A stretch of 64,000 bases of DNA from Neoroseomonas oryzicola (GCF_012163135.1 NZ_JAAVUP010000004.1:124001-188000); one strand, 5' to 3'. Counted from the stretch's first letter, positions 16,548 to 25,505 are shown. Program-made: numbers and translations. Notes: a model not told the origin generated them from the letters alone.

Positions 16548-18845
16548 TCACGTGATGAGGATCGCGCCGGCGCTGTCGATCTTCACCTCCTTCTTGTTCA
16601 CCTTCACCGCCTTCTTCTGAAGATCGATAAGGCCCGCGGCGAGGCCGATCTTCTTGTTCTCGAGCGAGATCGCGCCAGCGTTCATCTGGATCGCGACCGT
16701 GTTGCCCGAAACGACGCCGGTGTTGAAGGCCGTCGTCGCCGCGCTCAGCGCCGAGGCGCCGGTGAAGCTGGTCGACACGCCGACGACCGAGGCGGTGAAG
16801 CCGTACGCGGTGCCGGAATAGCCGCCGGTCACGAACCAGTATGGACCCGTCTGCAGCACCTGCGGCGCGTTGAAGGTGATCGACGTCGCCGCCGTCAGCG
16901 TCATCGACGAAGAGGTTGTGACGGAATATTTGCCCGTCACCGCCTCGGTGAAGTCGCCGGTGACCGTGCGCGTCTCGTTGGCGGAGAAGGTCTCGGTGAC
17001 GTTCCCCGTCACCGTCCGCGTCTCCCTGCCGCTGATCGCCTCGGTGACGTTGCCGGTGACGGTGGTGGACTTGTTGCCGCCGACGGAGATCGTCTCGTCG
17101 GTCTTGATCGTCGTGGTGCGGTTGCCGGTCTTGGTCCCCATCCCGACCGTGCGCGTCTCGTTGTTCTCGACCTCGACGATGTAGTCCTTCTCGGCGTGCA
17201 GCAGCACCTGCTCGCTGCCGATGGAGTCGTTGAAGGACAGCTCGTTGTAGTTGTCGGCCGTGCCGCCCGGCGTGGAACGTGTCCGGATCCCGGACAGGGG
17301 CGTCGTCGCCGAGATGTCGCTGCCCCCGCCGCTCCCGAGCAGCGGCGGCATGTTGCTCGTGTGATGCACGCGCCCGGTGATGATCGGCCGGTCGGGATCG
17401 CCCTCGAGGAAATCGACGATCACCTCATCCCCGACGCGCGGGATGAAGAAGTGCCCCCAGCGACCCCCAGCCCAGGCTTGCGAGACGCGGACCCAGCAGG
17501 AGGAGGCGTCGGGCGAACTGTAGGACGCGCGATCCCAGGCGAACTGAACCTTCACGCGGCCATAATTGTCCGTCCGCACATTCCCCGCCGTGTCGCCCGA
17601 GGCGCCGACGACGATTGCCGTCTGCGGGCCCTGCACGGCGGGCTTGGGCGTGACGCGGTCAGGCCGGAACTGCACGGCGTAGGGGATGCACTCGAACGCG
17701 TTCGTGTAGACGGGGGAGGCGGTCTGGTCCGCCCAGTAGCTGTAGTCCGAGCATTGATGGCTGATCCGGGTGACGACGAAGTCGACCGAGGTGGTCGCGT
17801 CGTCCTCGGGATCGATCGCCACCTTGGTGCCGGCGTCGAGCTGCGAAGCCGCGCCCCGGCCCGCCCAGCGCTGGAAATTCGCCTCCTCGACCTCCATCAG
17901 CAGGTCGCTGACGCCGCGGACATCGGTGCTGGTCACGTAGGAGGTGCCGGTGCTCGAATTGTGCACCCGCGCCAGCGGCAGGGCGGGATAACGGTAGCGC
18001 TCACGGTCCTTGAGGCGGGTCGTCACCTCGGTGGGCACGCCGGTGTTGTTCGACGCGCCGTAGGAATCCGCCCATTCCGAATCACCCTCGTAGGCCGAGG
18101 TCGGATTCAGCAGGTTGTAGTCGCGCGCGTGCCACTTGCCGGTCCGGAACGCGTAGCGCTGGGCGATGCTGGTGAGCTTCCCGCCGCCACCCACCGCGAG
18201 CGTGCCGAGCGAAGGGCTCGGGACGCGCGCGCCGCTCTTGATGTCCTTGATGACGAGCGTGTGCGTCGTGTCCGTGTGCTCGTGCCAATAGTAGAGGCCT
18301 GCCTGCTCCATCAGCCGCGAGATGAAGTCGAGCGCCGTCTCCCCGTACTGCACGCAGTATTCGAGCGTCCCGTAGCTGCCCGTGGTCGCGACCGTGCTGG
18401 ACGTGATGCCGTGATCCGCCAGGACCTGCTGGACGATGGCGGGCACCGTCATGTCCTGGAAGATGCGGAAGTCGCTGGTCTGGGAGAGGAACCAGACCTT
18501 GGGGACGATCTCCGCCTCCCAGTCGAAAAGGGCAGTGGTCGAGGCGTTGTTGGGGCGCCGCCCGATGCGCGACAGGCTACGGAAATGGCCATGCAGCGGG
18601 CGGCGCGCGACCGAGGGGTCCGCGATGGTGGCGCTCGCCTCCGGCTCCCCGAACCAGACCGTCACCTCGCCGCCGAGCTGCTTCGCGACATCGGCGATCG
18701 CGGCGTCCGTCGCGAAGCGGACCGTGAAGACGAAGGGCTTCGAGATCGCGTCCTCGCCGACCAGGTCGTAGGGGACGATGACGCTCGAACCGAGCGCCGT
18801 GACCTGCATGTCGAGCAGCCGGGTCGTGTTGGTTGAGCCACTCAA
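16548..18845 (-). CDS. vgrG: T6SS spike protein VgrG (TssI)
   Basis: A 765-residue VgrG. The gp27-like part covers about 1-380, including LMEQAGLYYWHEH. The gp5 OB-fold follows with the diagnostic RVKVQFAWDR and SCWVRVSQAWAGGRWG segments, then RVGDEVIVDFLEGDPDRPIITG. The needle region (about 520-640) is a threonine-rich repeat with units such as ETRTVTGNVTE, followed by a tail of another 120 residues ending KKEVKIDSAGAILIT with no recognised effector domain. It heads the accessory module and is transcribed from the gap at 18846-18981. No T6SS sheath, baseplate or ClpV gene is present in the window, so this is an orphan spike locus. Confidence 0.94.
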   Translation of the reverse strand: MSGSTNTTRLLDMQVTALGSSVIVPYDLVGEDAISKPFVFTVRFATDAAIADVAKQLGGEVTVWFGEPEASATIADPSVARRPLHGHFRSLSRIGRRPNNASTTALFDWEAEIVPKVWFLSQTSDFRIFQDMTVPAIVQQVLADHGITSSTVATTGSYGTLEYCVQYGETALDFISRLMEQAGLYYWHEHTDTTHTLVIKDIKSGARVPSPSLGTLAVGGGGKLTSIAQRYAFRTGKWHARDYNLLNPTSAYEGDSEWADSYGASNNTGVPTEVTTRLKDRERYRYPALPLARVHNSSTGTSYVTSTDVRGVSDLLMEVEEANFQRWAGRGAASQLDAGTKVAIDPEDDATTSVDFVVTRISHQCSDYSYWADQTASPVYTNAFECIPYAVQFRPDRVTPKPAVQGPQTAIVVGASGDTAGNVRTDNYGRVKVQFAWDRASYSSPDASSCWVRVSQAWAGGRWGHFFIPRVGDEVIVDFLEGDPDRPIITGRVHHTSNMPPLLGSGGGSDISATTPLSGIRTRSTPGGTADNYNELSFNDSIGSEQVLLHAEKDYIVEVENNETRTVGMGTKTGNRTTTIKTDETISVGGNKSTTVTGNVTEAISGRETRTVTGNVTETFSANETRTVTGDFTEAVTGKYSVTTSSSMTLTAATSITFNAPQVLQTGPYWFVTGGYSGTAYGFTASVVGVSTSFTGASALSAATTAFNTGVVSGNTVAIQMNAGAISLENKKIGLAAGLIDLQKKAVKVNKKEVKIDSAGAILIT

Positions 18846-18981
18846 TGCCCTCTCCTCCCGTCCGCTTCGACCCCGTAACGGGAGCCTAGACTCGTTTCAC
18901 GGCCACTTGAACTCCCCAAACAGGAAAATGAATGAAAGGGCCGGGCCGCGTCGTCAGGCGAAGCCCGGCGTCCCCGCCTGT

Positions 18982-19482
18982 TCAGCCTGCCGGCGGCGGT
19001 GCGGCGCCCCGCTGCGCCTTCAGCTCGTCGCGGATCTCGGCGAGCAGCTTCTCGCTCGCCGTCGGGGCCGGGGGCGCCTTGGCCTTCTCGACCGCCTGGG
19101 AGGCCTGCAGCTTGCTCAGGATCTTCACCAGCCAGAACACGGCGAAGCCGACGATCAGGAACTTGATCACCGCATTCAGGAAGGAGCCCAGCGCCAACAC
19201 CGATGCGCCGCCCTGGCGCGTCAGCTCGAGCGAGGCGCGGCGCTCGCCGAACAGCACGACGAACAGGTTCGAGAAGTCGATCCCGCCCATCAGGATGCCG
19301 ACGATCGGGTTCAGCAGGTCCTCGACCACCGAGGTGACGATGGCGGTGAAGGCGGCGCCGATCACCACGCCCACGGCGAGGTCGATGACGTTGCCGCGCA
19401 TGATGAAGGCCTTGAATTCCTTCAGCCACTCCGGCTCCTTGATCGGAATCTGGCTGGTGATCTTGTTCGCGAGGTCGCTCAT
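18982..19482 (-). CDS. mscL: large-conductance mechanosensitive channel MscL
   Basis: A 166-residue MscL. The N-terminal amphipathic helix and first membrane helix are clear (LKEFKAFIMRGNVIDLAVGV, then GAAFTAIVTSVVEDLL), with the hydrophobic gate segment. TM2 (FLNAVIKFLIVGFAVFWLVK) lies at about 90-115 and the C-terminal helical bundle (SEKLLAEIRDELKAQ) is present. The start at 19482 gives the standard MSDLANKITSQ N-terminus. It opens under membrane tension to release solutes during hypo-osmotic shock. It stands alone, downstream of the TAXI gene on the same strand. Confidence 0.96.
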   Translation of the reverse strand: MSDLANKITSQIPIKEPEWLKEFKAFIMRGNVIDLAVGVVIGAAFTAIVTSVVEDLLNPIVGILMGGIDFSNLFVVLFGERRASLELTRQGGASVLALGSFLNAVIKFLIVGFAVFWLVKILSKLQASQAVEKAKAPPAPTASEKLLAEIRDELKAQRGAAPPPAG

Positions 19483-19570
19483 GCCGTCGGGCCTTCCCTG
19501 CGGTCGGTGGAACCGCCCGATCATCCATTGCCCGCGCGGTTCTTTCCAGTGCCGCGGCGGGGCGGCCGGC

Positions 19571-20908
19571 TCAAAGCCCCTCGATGGCCGCCGCCCGATC
19601 GTGCGGGCCGGGGCCATCCCCGCCGGGGGCCAGCTGCGCGCGGACATAGGCGATGTCCCGCCGCAGCGCGAAGACGTGGCGGCGGTAGGTGAGCGGCAGG
19701 TTCAGCCGCGCGACGCGGCCTTCCAGCTCCTCGAGCCGCGCGCGCAGCGCCGCGCGTTCGGCCGGCGTGGCGGTCTGCTCCGCCTCGGCCTCGATCCGGC
19801 GCAGCGTCTCGTAGTGGCGCCAGACGCGGGTCTCCATCTGCCAGGCGTAGATCGCCGGGCCGAAGCGGATCAGCGGCAGGGCGATGCCGATGACCGGCAG
19901 CAGGATGACCAGCAGCCGTTCGACCAGCACGGCGACCCAGAAGGGCAGCCAGGACTGCAGCACGGTGCGGCCGCGCGCGTAGTAGCGCTCGGCATCTGCG
20001 TTCATCGGCAGGTCCTGCGCGAGCGCGTTCGGATAGGCGCCCTCGGCGGCGAAGAGCGTCCGCGGCCGGTGCACCTCCTGCATGATCGAGACCAGCAGGC
20101 TGACGACCTGGGGATGCGTCGCCTCGTTCATCACGACCGAGGCGACGGGGGCGAGCAGCGTCAGGGCCCGATCCGGCCGGTCCTCGGCGATCGAGGCGCC
20201 GCCGCGCGGGAAGGTCACGGCGGTGAGGAAGGGCAGCCGAACGCCATAGGCCTCGGCGCGCCCGTCGAAATCGAGAAGGGCGACCGCCGGCGCCGCGGCG
20301 ATCAGCCGCGCTATCGCGCCGGTGGTGCGCGCCGAGACCAGGATAGCCCCGTCCGCGGCCCCGCCCAGCAGCGCCTCGGCCGCCGCCATGCCGGTCAGGG
20401 GCAGGGGATCGATGTCGCCGGGTGCGATGCCGTTCGCGGCGAGCAGCGCGAGCGCCAGCACCCGCGTGCCGCTGCCCTCCGGCCCGATCGCGACGCGCCG
20501 GCCGCGCAGCTCGGCAAGGCGGGTGATGCCGTGCCCGGCATGCACGAAGGCCCAGACGGGTTCGGGGAAGACGGCGCCGAGCGATTCGAGCCCCGCATCG
20601 CGCACCGGATCCGCGATGCCGCCCTGCACCAGTGCCACGTCCACCTCGCGGGCCCGCAGCATCGCGAGGTTCTCGACCGACCCCTGCGTCGCGACGCGGC
20701 GGACGCGGAAGCCCGTCGCCTCGAGGCGCGCGGCATAGGCCTCGGCCGCGCGCGTGTACGCCGAATCGGGGTCGGTGCCGCTGGCGATGCGGATCTCCCG
20801 CGGCGGCGCCGGCGCGGCGAGGGAATAGCCGAGCGCGCCGCAGCCGATCAGCAGGGCCGCGGCGCTCAGGGCCCAGTGGCGGATCAACCAGGCGAGCAGG
20901 CGCTGCAT
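19571..20908 (-). CDS. TAXI-family receptor with N- and C-terminal membrane segments
   Basis: A 445-residue protein. After a membrane segment at about 10-30 comes a TAXI (TRAP-associated extracytoplasmic immunogenic) binding domain with IRIASGTDPDSAYTRAAEAYA, VALVQGGIAD and RRVAIGPEGSGTR, typical of glutamate/glutamine-type TAXI receptors. At about 345-375 a second hydrophobic stretch (WVAVLVERLLVILLPVIGIA) appears, followed by a cytoplasmic helical domain of some 80 residues (ERAALRARLEELEGRVARL). It is thus anchored at both ends rather than a free receptor, and no TRAP permease gene is adjacent. This suggests a sensory or scaffold function; direct transport is less likely. Confidence 0.85.
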   Translation of the reverse strand: MQRLLAWLIRHWALSAAALLIGCGALGYSLAAPAPPREIRIASGTDPDSAYTRAAEAYAARLEATGFRVRRVATQGSVENLAMLRAREVDVALVQGGIADPVRDAGLESLGAVFPEPVWAFVHAGHGITRLAELRGRRVAIGPEGSGTRVLALALLAANGIAPGDIDPLPLTGMAAAEALLGGAADGAILVSARTTGAIARLIAAAPAVALLDFDGRAEAYGVRLPFLTAVTFPRGGASIAEDRPDRALTLLAPVASVVMNEATHPQVVSLLVSIMQEVHRPRTLFAAEGAYPNALAQDLPMNADAERYYARGRTVLQSWLPFWVAVLVERLLVILLPVIGIALPLIRFGPAIYAWQMETRVWRHYETLRRIEAEAEQTATPAERAALRARLEELEGRVARLNLPLTYRRHVFALRRDIAYVRAQLAPGGDGPGPHDRAAAIEGL

Positions 20909-20985
20909 CGCGGCAACGATGCGACGGCGGCCGGGTCCCGTCCATCCGCTTGGCAGCTGCGCGGCGCGCGGGCGATGCTGTCCCC

Positions 20986-21393
20986 ATGACGGGACCCTTC
21001 GACCAGCACGTGACCTTCCTCTACGCCGAGGACCCCGCGCCATCCTGGCGCTTCTACGAGGAGGTGCTCGGCCTGCCCCTGGCGCAGGACCAGGGCAGTT
21101 GCCGCATCTACGCCCTCGCCCCCGGCGGGCGCGCCTTCCTCGGCGTCTGCCGCGCGCGCGGGCCGCGCGTGACGGACAATCCGCGCGTGCAGGGCGGTGC
21201 GGTCATCACCTTCGTACATGCGGATGTGGAAGGCTGGCACGACAGGCTGCGCGAGCGCGGAGTCGAGATCGCCGCGGCGCCGGGATATTCGGAAACCTAC
21301 CGCGTGACCTCGTTCTTCTTCAAAGATCCGGCGGGGTACACGCTGGAAATCCAGCGTTTCGACCGGCCCGACTGGCCGGCGCCCGGCGCCTGA
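20986..21393 (+). CDS. VOC (glyoxalase/bleomycin-resistance) family protein
   Basis: A 135-residue single-domain VOC protein with the beta-alpha-beta-beta-beta halves visible: FDQHVTFLYAEDPAPSWRFYEEVLGL at the start and FFFKDPAGYTLEIQRF at the end. Candidate metal ligands are His8, and the Glu in LEIQ. VOC proteins are dioxygenases, lyases or resistance proteins; the substrate cannot be told from sequence. It is divergent from the TAXI gene with 77 bp between starts, and the two may share a promoter region. Confidence 0.87.
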   Translation: MTGPFDQHVTFLYAEDPAPSWRFYEEVLGLPLAQDQGSCRIYALAPGGRAFLGVCRARGPRVTDNPRVQGGAVITFVHADVEGWHDRLRERGVEIAAAPGYSETYRVTSFFFKDPAGYTLEIQRFDRPDWPAPGA

Positions 21394-21487
21394 ACCGCGG
21401 GGCGCGGGCGGCGCCCTCCGGCTTTCATCGTAACAGTGCGGCGCATCATCGGGATTCCCATTTCCCTCCGTCGCGGGACAGGGCAGT

Positions 21488-22087
21488 GTGGCCGGTAACG
21501 AACCAGGGAGACTTCCGCAATTGGCCGAGTTCTGGGCCGAATGGGGTGACCTCGCATATCTGCTGGCCGCCATTTGGGCATTCTTCGAAGGCGAGACCTT
21601 CGTGCTCGCCGCCGCCGCGCTCGGCGCCACCATGGATCTCGTGGATCCGTGGGTGCTGATGTTTTCCGTCTGGATCGGCTCCTACCTGGGCGACCAGACC
21701 TGGTTCTATCTTGGCCGGCGCTATGGCCCTGCCATCCTGCGCCGCTTCCCGAAGAGCCAGCCGCAGGTCGAACGCGCCAACGCGCTGCTGGAGCGCTACG
21801 GCACGCTGTTCATCCTGAGCTTCCGCTTCCTCTACGGCATCCGCAACGTGGCCTCGGTCGCCTGCGGCATCGCGGGCTATGACTGGATGCGCTTCGCGGT
21901 GCTGAACTTCGTCGCGGCGGGCGTCTGGTCGGCCTCCTTCGTCGCGGCCGGCTGGTTCCTCGGCGCCTGGCTCGGCGTGGACATGCTGTTCTGGACGATC
22001 TGCTCCATCGCGGGGCTGGCGCTGGTCGGGTTCATCGCCCGTCATTACTGGCGCCGGTCGCGGCGCCGGGCCGCGGCGACGACCTGA
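21488..22087 (+). CDS. DedA-family membrane protein
   Basis: A DedA/SNARE-associated (VTT) protein of 199 residues if the GTG at 21488 is used. An in-frame TTG at 21521, 10 nt after an AGGGAG, is an alternative start and would remove 11 residues. Family marks are FFEGETFVLAAAALGA near the start, GSYLGDQTWFYLGRRYG, and the conserved FRFLYGIRNVASVACGI segment. DedA proteins are inner-membrane lipid scramblases/flippases affecting membrane potential and undecaprenyl phosphate recycling. No operon partner is evident. Confidence 0.9.
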   Translation: MAGNEPGRLPQLAEFWAEWGDLAYLLAAIWAFFEGETFVLAAAALGATMDLVDPWVLMFSVWIGSYLGDQTWFYLGRRYGPAILRRFPKSQPQVERANALLERYGTLFILSFRFLYGIRNVASVACGIAGYDWMRFAVLNFVAAGVWSASFVAAGWFLGAWLGVDMLFWTICSIAGLALVGFIARHYWRRSRRRAAATT

Positions 22088-22430
22088 CCGTCGTCCCGCC
22101 GCGGCGGTGGCGCTGCGGTTCTTTGCCTGACGGTGTCGGACCTGCGGCCGGCGCGCGGTGACCCGTGCGCCCGATCCCGGCGTGAAGGATACGGTCCCCT
22201 CGGTGCCTGACATCCGAAGGCTGCGCCGGACGCGCCGCCGGCACGGCCGGTGCCCTCACGGCCGGGGCCAGCACCGCATTGCGCGCGGTCGCCAACTGCG
22301 GACGTCTCATGCCAGCCGCATGAAGGTTTCACCTTCGTGCCCTCGAGCGCCGGCGCTTCGCGGCCTCGCCCGACTTTGGCGGGCGCAGCTCGGAACGTGC
22401 GGTTGGCATCATCCCCACCCTGAAACGCAA
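22088..22430. other. intergenic region without a supported gene
   Basis: About 340 bp between the DedA stop and the TRAP terminator. Open frames exist on both strands but their translations are arginine/alanine-rich and match no family I know, as expected from random high-GC sequence. No tRNA, repeat copy or strong promoter is seen. It may contain eroded coding sequence, but I cannot support that. Confidence 0.5.
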
Positions 22431-22459
22431 ACGGCCCGCCCCATGACAGGGCGGGCCGT
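22431..22459 (-). terminator. intrinsic terminator of the TRAP operon
   Basis: A perfect 11-bp inverted repeat (22431-22441 with 22449-22459, core cggcccgccc/gggcgggccg) with a 7-nt loop lies 22 bp past the dctM stop. Read on the minus strand the stem is followed by TTTGCGTTT, a short T-rich tract. It fits a Rho-independent terminator. Confidence 0.8.
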
Positions 22460-22480
22460 GCGCCGGCGCGGTGCTCCTGG

Positions 22481-23812
22481 CTACCGCGCCAGCATCGTCT
22501 GCGGCAGCCAGGTCACGATGGCCGGGAAGACCGTGACGATCGCGACCGCCACCAGCATCAGCCAGAAGAAGGGCAGGGTGTAGCGCGCCACCTCGAAGAT
22601 GCCCTTGCCCGACAGGCCCTGCAGCACGAACAGGTTGAAGCCCACCGGCGGCGTGATCTGCGCGAGTTCGACCACCAGCACGATGAAGATGCCGAACCAC
22701 ACCAGGTCGAAGCCGGTACCCTGGATGATCGGCAGCACCACCGAGACCGTCAGCACGATCATGCTGATGCCGTCGATGAAGCAGCCGAGGATCAGGTAGA
22801 TGATCGTCAGGAAGAAGATGATCATGTAGGGGCTGAAGCCCTGCGAACCGACCCAGGCTGCCATCGCCGCCGGCACGCCGGAATAGGCCATGGCCTGCGT
22901 CAGGAAGGCCGCGCCCGCGAGGATCAGATTGATCATGCAGGACAGCCGCACCGCGCCCATCAGGCTGTCGGTGAAGGACTTCCACGACAGCGTCCGCCCC
23001 CAGGCCGACAGCGCGAGCGCGCCGACCACGCCGAACACCGCCGCTTCCGTCGCCGTCGCCCAGCCGAGGTAGATGCTGCCCATCACGAAGCCGATCAGCA
23101 GCACCACCGGGATGAGCTGCCCGCTCTCGCGCACCTTCTGCAGGAAGGGCATCGGCGGGTCGGGCGGCGGCGTCAGCTTCGGGTTCAGCAGCGACCACAC
23201 CGCGATGTAGCCGCTGAACAGCACCATCAGCATGATGCCCGGCAGCACGCCGGCGATGAACAGCCGGACGATCGAGACCTCCGCCGCCACGCCATAGACG
23301 ATCATGACGATGGAGGGCGGGATCAGCAGGCCGAGCGTGCCCGCGCCCGCGAGGCTGCCAATCGCCATCGGCGCGTGGTAGCCGCGCTGCACCAGCGCCG
23401 GCAGCGACATCTTGCCGATCGTCGCCGCGGTGGCGGCCGAGGAGCCGGAGACGGCCGCGAAGATGCCGCAGCCGATGACGTTCACATGCATCAGCCGGCC
23501 GGGAAGCCGCTGCACCCACGGCGCCAGGCCGCGGAACATGTCCTCGGACAGCTTGGTGCGGAACAGGATCTCGCCCATCCAGATGAACAGCGGCAGCGCG
23601 GCGAGCGTCCAGGAGGCGAGCGACTGCCAGATCGCCGTGCCCATCACCTTCTCGGCCGGGAAGGTCGGCATGGCCGGGATCAGCATCGGCAGCGCGACGA
23701 TGCCCACCAGCCCGACCAGCGCGAGCGCGAGCCCGATCCAGACGCCAAGCCCGAGGAAGAAGAACAGGCAGAGCAGCAGCAGCAGCCCGGCTTCCGTCAG
23801 CGCGAGTTCCAT
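22481..23812 (-). CDS. dctM: TRAP transporter large permease DctM
   Basis: A 443-residue membrane protein with about 12 helices. Family marks: FFLGLGVWIGLALALVGL near the N-terminus, SGSSAATAATIG (the conserved Na+/substrate-site loop), GSLAGAGTLGLLIPPSI and ITPPVGFNLFVLQG. It is the transport subunit that uses the sodium gradient. Its ATG overlaps the DctQ stop (TGATG), so translation is coupled. With DctQ and the two receptor genes upstream it forms one operon ending at the hairpin at 22431-22459. Confidence 0.94.
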   Translation of the reverse strand: MELALTEAGLLLLLCLFFFLGLGVWIGLALALVGLVGIVALPMLIPAMPTFPAEKVMGTAIWQSLASWTLAALPLFIWMGEILFRTKLSEDMFRGLAPWVQRLPGRLMHVNVIGCGIFAAVSGSSAATAATIGKMSLPALVQRGYHAPMAIGSLAGAGTLGLLIPPSIVMIVYGVAAEVSIVRLFIAGVLPGIMLMVLFSGYIAVWSLLNPKLTPPPDPPMPFLQKVRESGQLIPVVLLIGFVMGSIYLGWATATEAAVFGVVGALALSAWGRTLSWKSFTDSLMGAVRLSCMINLILAGAAFLTQAMAYSGVPAAMAAWVGSQGFSPYMIIFFLTIIYLILGCFIDGISMIVLTVSVVLPIIQGTGFDLVWFGIFIVLVVELAQITPPVGFNLFVLQGLSGKGIFEVARYTLPFFWLMLVAVAIVTVFPAIVTWLPQTMLAR

Positions 23813-24351
23813 CACAGTTCCTCCGTCGCGCGTTCGAGGGCGGAAGCCTCCGCCGCCTTGCGGTAGGAGGGCGTGCCCCCCGTGAGGTGCACGACCAGGT
23901 CGTCCAGCAGGCAGACCGCGAAGAGCGCGACGCCCACGCCGACCATCCCCTGCGGCACCCAGAGCTTCCACGCGACCGAGCCCTGCGCGACGTCCTCGAA
24001 CTCGAAGCTGTCGGTGGCGAGGTCGAGCATCGCGTAGGCGAAGAAGAAGCAGAGCGCGGTGGTGATGACGAGGGCGATCGTCTCCATCACGAAGCGCGCC
24101 TTGCCCGACAGCCGCCCGATGATCAGGTCCACGCGGATATGCGCGCCGTGGCGGAAGGCATAGGCGAGCGGCAGCGTGGCCGAGGCCGCGACCGAGAAGG
24201 CCGTGAGGTCGTCGGCGCCGAGCACGGTCAGCCCGAACTGGCGGCCGATCACCTGGGCCGCGATGATGCCGGCGATGGCCGCGAGCGCGATGCCGCCCCC
24301 GACGCCGCCGAGAAGATAGAGCGCATCGAGCGCCCGGCGCACGGGACTCAT
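23812..24351 (-). CDS. dctQ: TRAP transporter small permease DctQ
   Basis: A 179-residue four-helix membrane protein. Helices lie at about 15-40, 50-70, 90-115 and 133-155. The family pattern IIAAQVIGRQFG, then GADDLTAFSVAASATLPLAYAFRHGAHIRVDLI, is clear; the AHIRVD motif is the DctQ hallmark. The start at 24351 (MSPVRRALDALY) fits this length. It pairs with DctM and docks the receptor. A hairpin separates it from the receptor gene upstream, presumably lowering expression of the membrane subunits relative to the receptor. Confidence 0.93.
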   Translation of the reverse strand: MSPVRRALDALYLLGGVGGGIALAAIAGIIAAQVIGRQFGLTVLGADDLTAFSVAASATLPLAYAFRHGAHIRVDLIIGRLSGKARFVMETIALVITTALCFFFAYAMLDLATDSFEFEDVAQGSVAWKLWVPQGMVGVGVALFAVCLLDDLVVHLTGGTPSYRKAAEASALERATEEL

Positions 24352-24412
24352 GCCGGTGCGCGCCGCGGGCAGGGCGGTTCGATCATGTTTGCTGCTTCCG
24401 TCCGAAAAGTGG

Positions 24413-24434
24413 TGGGGGCCCCGAAGGGCCCCCA
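24413..24434 (-). terminator. attenuator-like hairpin between dctP and dctQM
   Basis: A perfect 9-bp stem (tgggggccc/gggccccca) with a CGAA loop lies 4 bp after the dctP stop. On the minus strand it is followed by ACCACTTTTCGG, including four Ts. It looks like a partial terminator or 3-prime stabiliser that would favour receptor over permease synthesis. Confidence 0.65.
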
Positions 24435-24437
24435 GGA

Positions 24438-25436
24438 TCATGCAACGGCCGCGCGGTAGGCGTCGATCAGGCGCTTGCCCTCGTCGCCCGCCTTGGCGAC
24501 CCATTCGTCGGCCTGTGTTGCACCGATGCGCATCAGGCCCTGCATCAGCGCGGGCGTCGCCTCCTGCACGGTCATGCCGCGCTGGGCGAGCGTCGCCTGC
24601 TGGTTGACCGTTTCGGTGTCCGACGCTTCCCAGCCGCGTGCCTCGGCCGTGGCCGCGGCGGTGCGGATCGCGGCCTGCACGTCGGCCGGCAGGGCAGCGA
24701 GGTCGCGCTGGCGTACGAAGATCGCGTTCTTCGTCCGCGTGAAGCCGATCGGCGTGAAGAAGCGGCAGAAATCCCACGCCTGCACGTCGACGCCGGTCGC
24801 CGCCGAGGTGACCATCGCGTTCACCACGCCGGTGGCGAAGGCCTGCGGCACCTCGGCCTGCTGCACCAGGGTCGGCGTCGCGCCGCACAGCGTCGCGAAG
24901 CGGTTGGTCAGCGCGTTGAAGGTGCGCATCTTGGTCCCGCGCAGCGACTCCACGCTTTCGACCGGCGCGTTGGTGTAGAGGCCCGAGGGCGGCCACGGCA
25001 CCCAGTAGAGCAGCGACAGGCCCTGCCGGTTCAGCCGCGCCTCGACATAGGGCTTCTGCAGCTCGGCCAGCTTGCGCGCCATCGCCGTGCTGGTGACCAG
25101 CATGGGCACGCTGTCGACCTCGAAGAAGGGATCCTCGTTGCCATAGGCCGAGAGCAGGATCTCGCCGATCTGCACCTGGCCGGTCTGCGCGCCGCGCTTG
25201 ATCTCGGGCATCCGCAGCAGCGAGGCGTTGGAATGCACCTGGATCTGCAGCCGTCCGCCGGAGGCGTTCTGCACCTCCTCGACGAAGGCGCGCATGTTGC
25301 GCGTGTGGAAGTTGCCGTCCGGATAGGCGGTCGCGACCTGCCAGCGGGTCTGGGCCCGGGCGGGCCCGGTGACAAGGCCGGCAGCGGCAAGGCCGCCGGA
25401 AGCCGCGAGAAACCCGCGGCGGCGAATGGTGGTCAT
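24438..25436 (-). CDS. dctP: TRAP transporter receptor DctP (copy 1)
   Basis: A 332-residue periplasmic receptor. The signal peptide (MTTIRRRGFLAASGGLAAAG, with a twin-arginine-like RRR) ends near ARAQT. DctP features: GNFHTRNMRAFVEEVQNASGG, GAQTGQVQIGEILLSAYGNED and the LRGTKMRT motif with the arginine that salt-bridges the ligand carboxylate. It is adjacent to dctQM and close in sequence to the receptor at 25600-26586. The ligand is an organic acid of unknown identity. Confidence 0.94.
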   Translation of the reverse strand: MTTIRRRGFLAASGGLAAAGLVTGPARAQTRWQVATAYPDGNFHTRNMRAFVEEVQNASGGRLQIQVHSNASLLRMPEIKRGAQTGQVQIGEILLSAYGNEDPFFEVDSVPMLVTSTAMARKLAELQKPYVEARLNRQGLSLLYWVPWPPSGLYTNAPVESVESLRGTKMRTFNALTNRFATLCGATPTLVQQAEVPQAFATGVVNAMVTSAATGVDVQAWDFCRFFTPIGFTRTKNAIFVRQRDLAALPADVQAAIRTAAATAEARGWEASDTETVNQQATLAQRGMTVQEATPALMQGLMRIGATQADEWVAKAGDEGKRLIDAYRAAVA

Positions 25437-25505
25437 GCGGAAGCCCCCTGTTGTTCTTCAGGCGGGGCATCTTCCGCACCGGGGGGCGGCCGGCGCAAGG
25501 GGGCA

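Noticed and set aside
14153..18836. Two long plus-strand frames of about 800 codons each opposite the DUF2169 and VgrG genes
   Set aside because: They mirror the regular codon pattern of the pentapeptide repeats and the VgrG gene. The minus-strand products are recognisable families.
22088..22430. Possible small genes in the gap after the DedA gene
   Set aside because: Several frames are open, but none has a convincing start, composition or family match.
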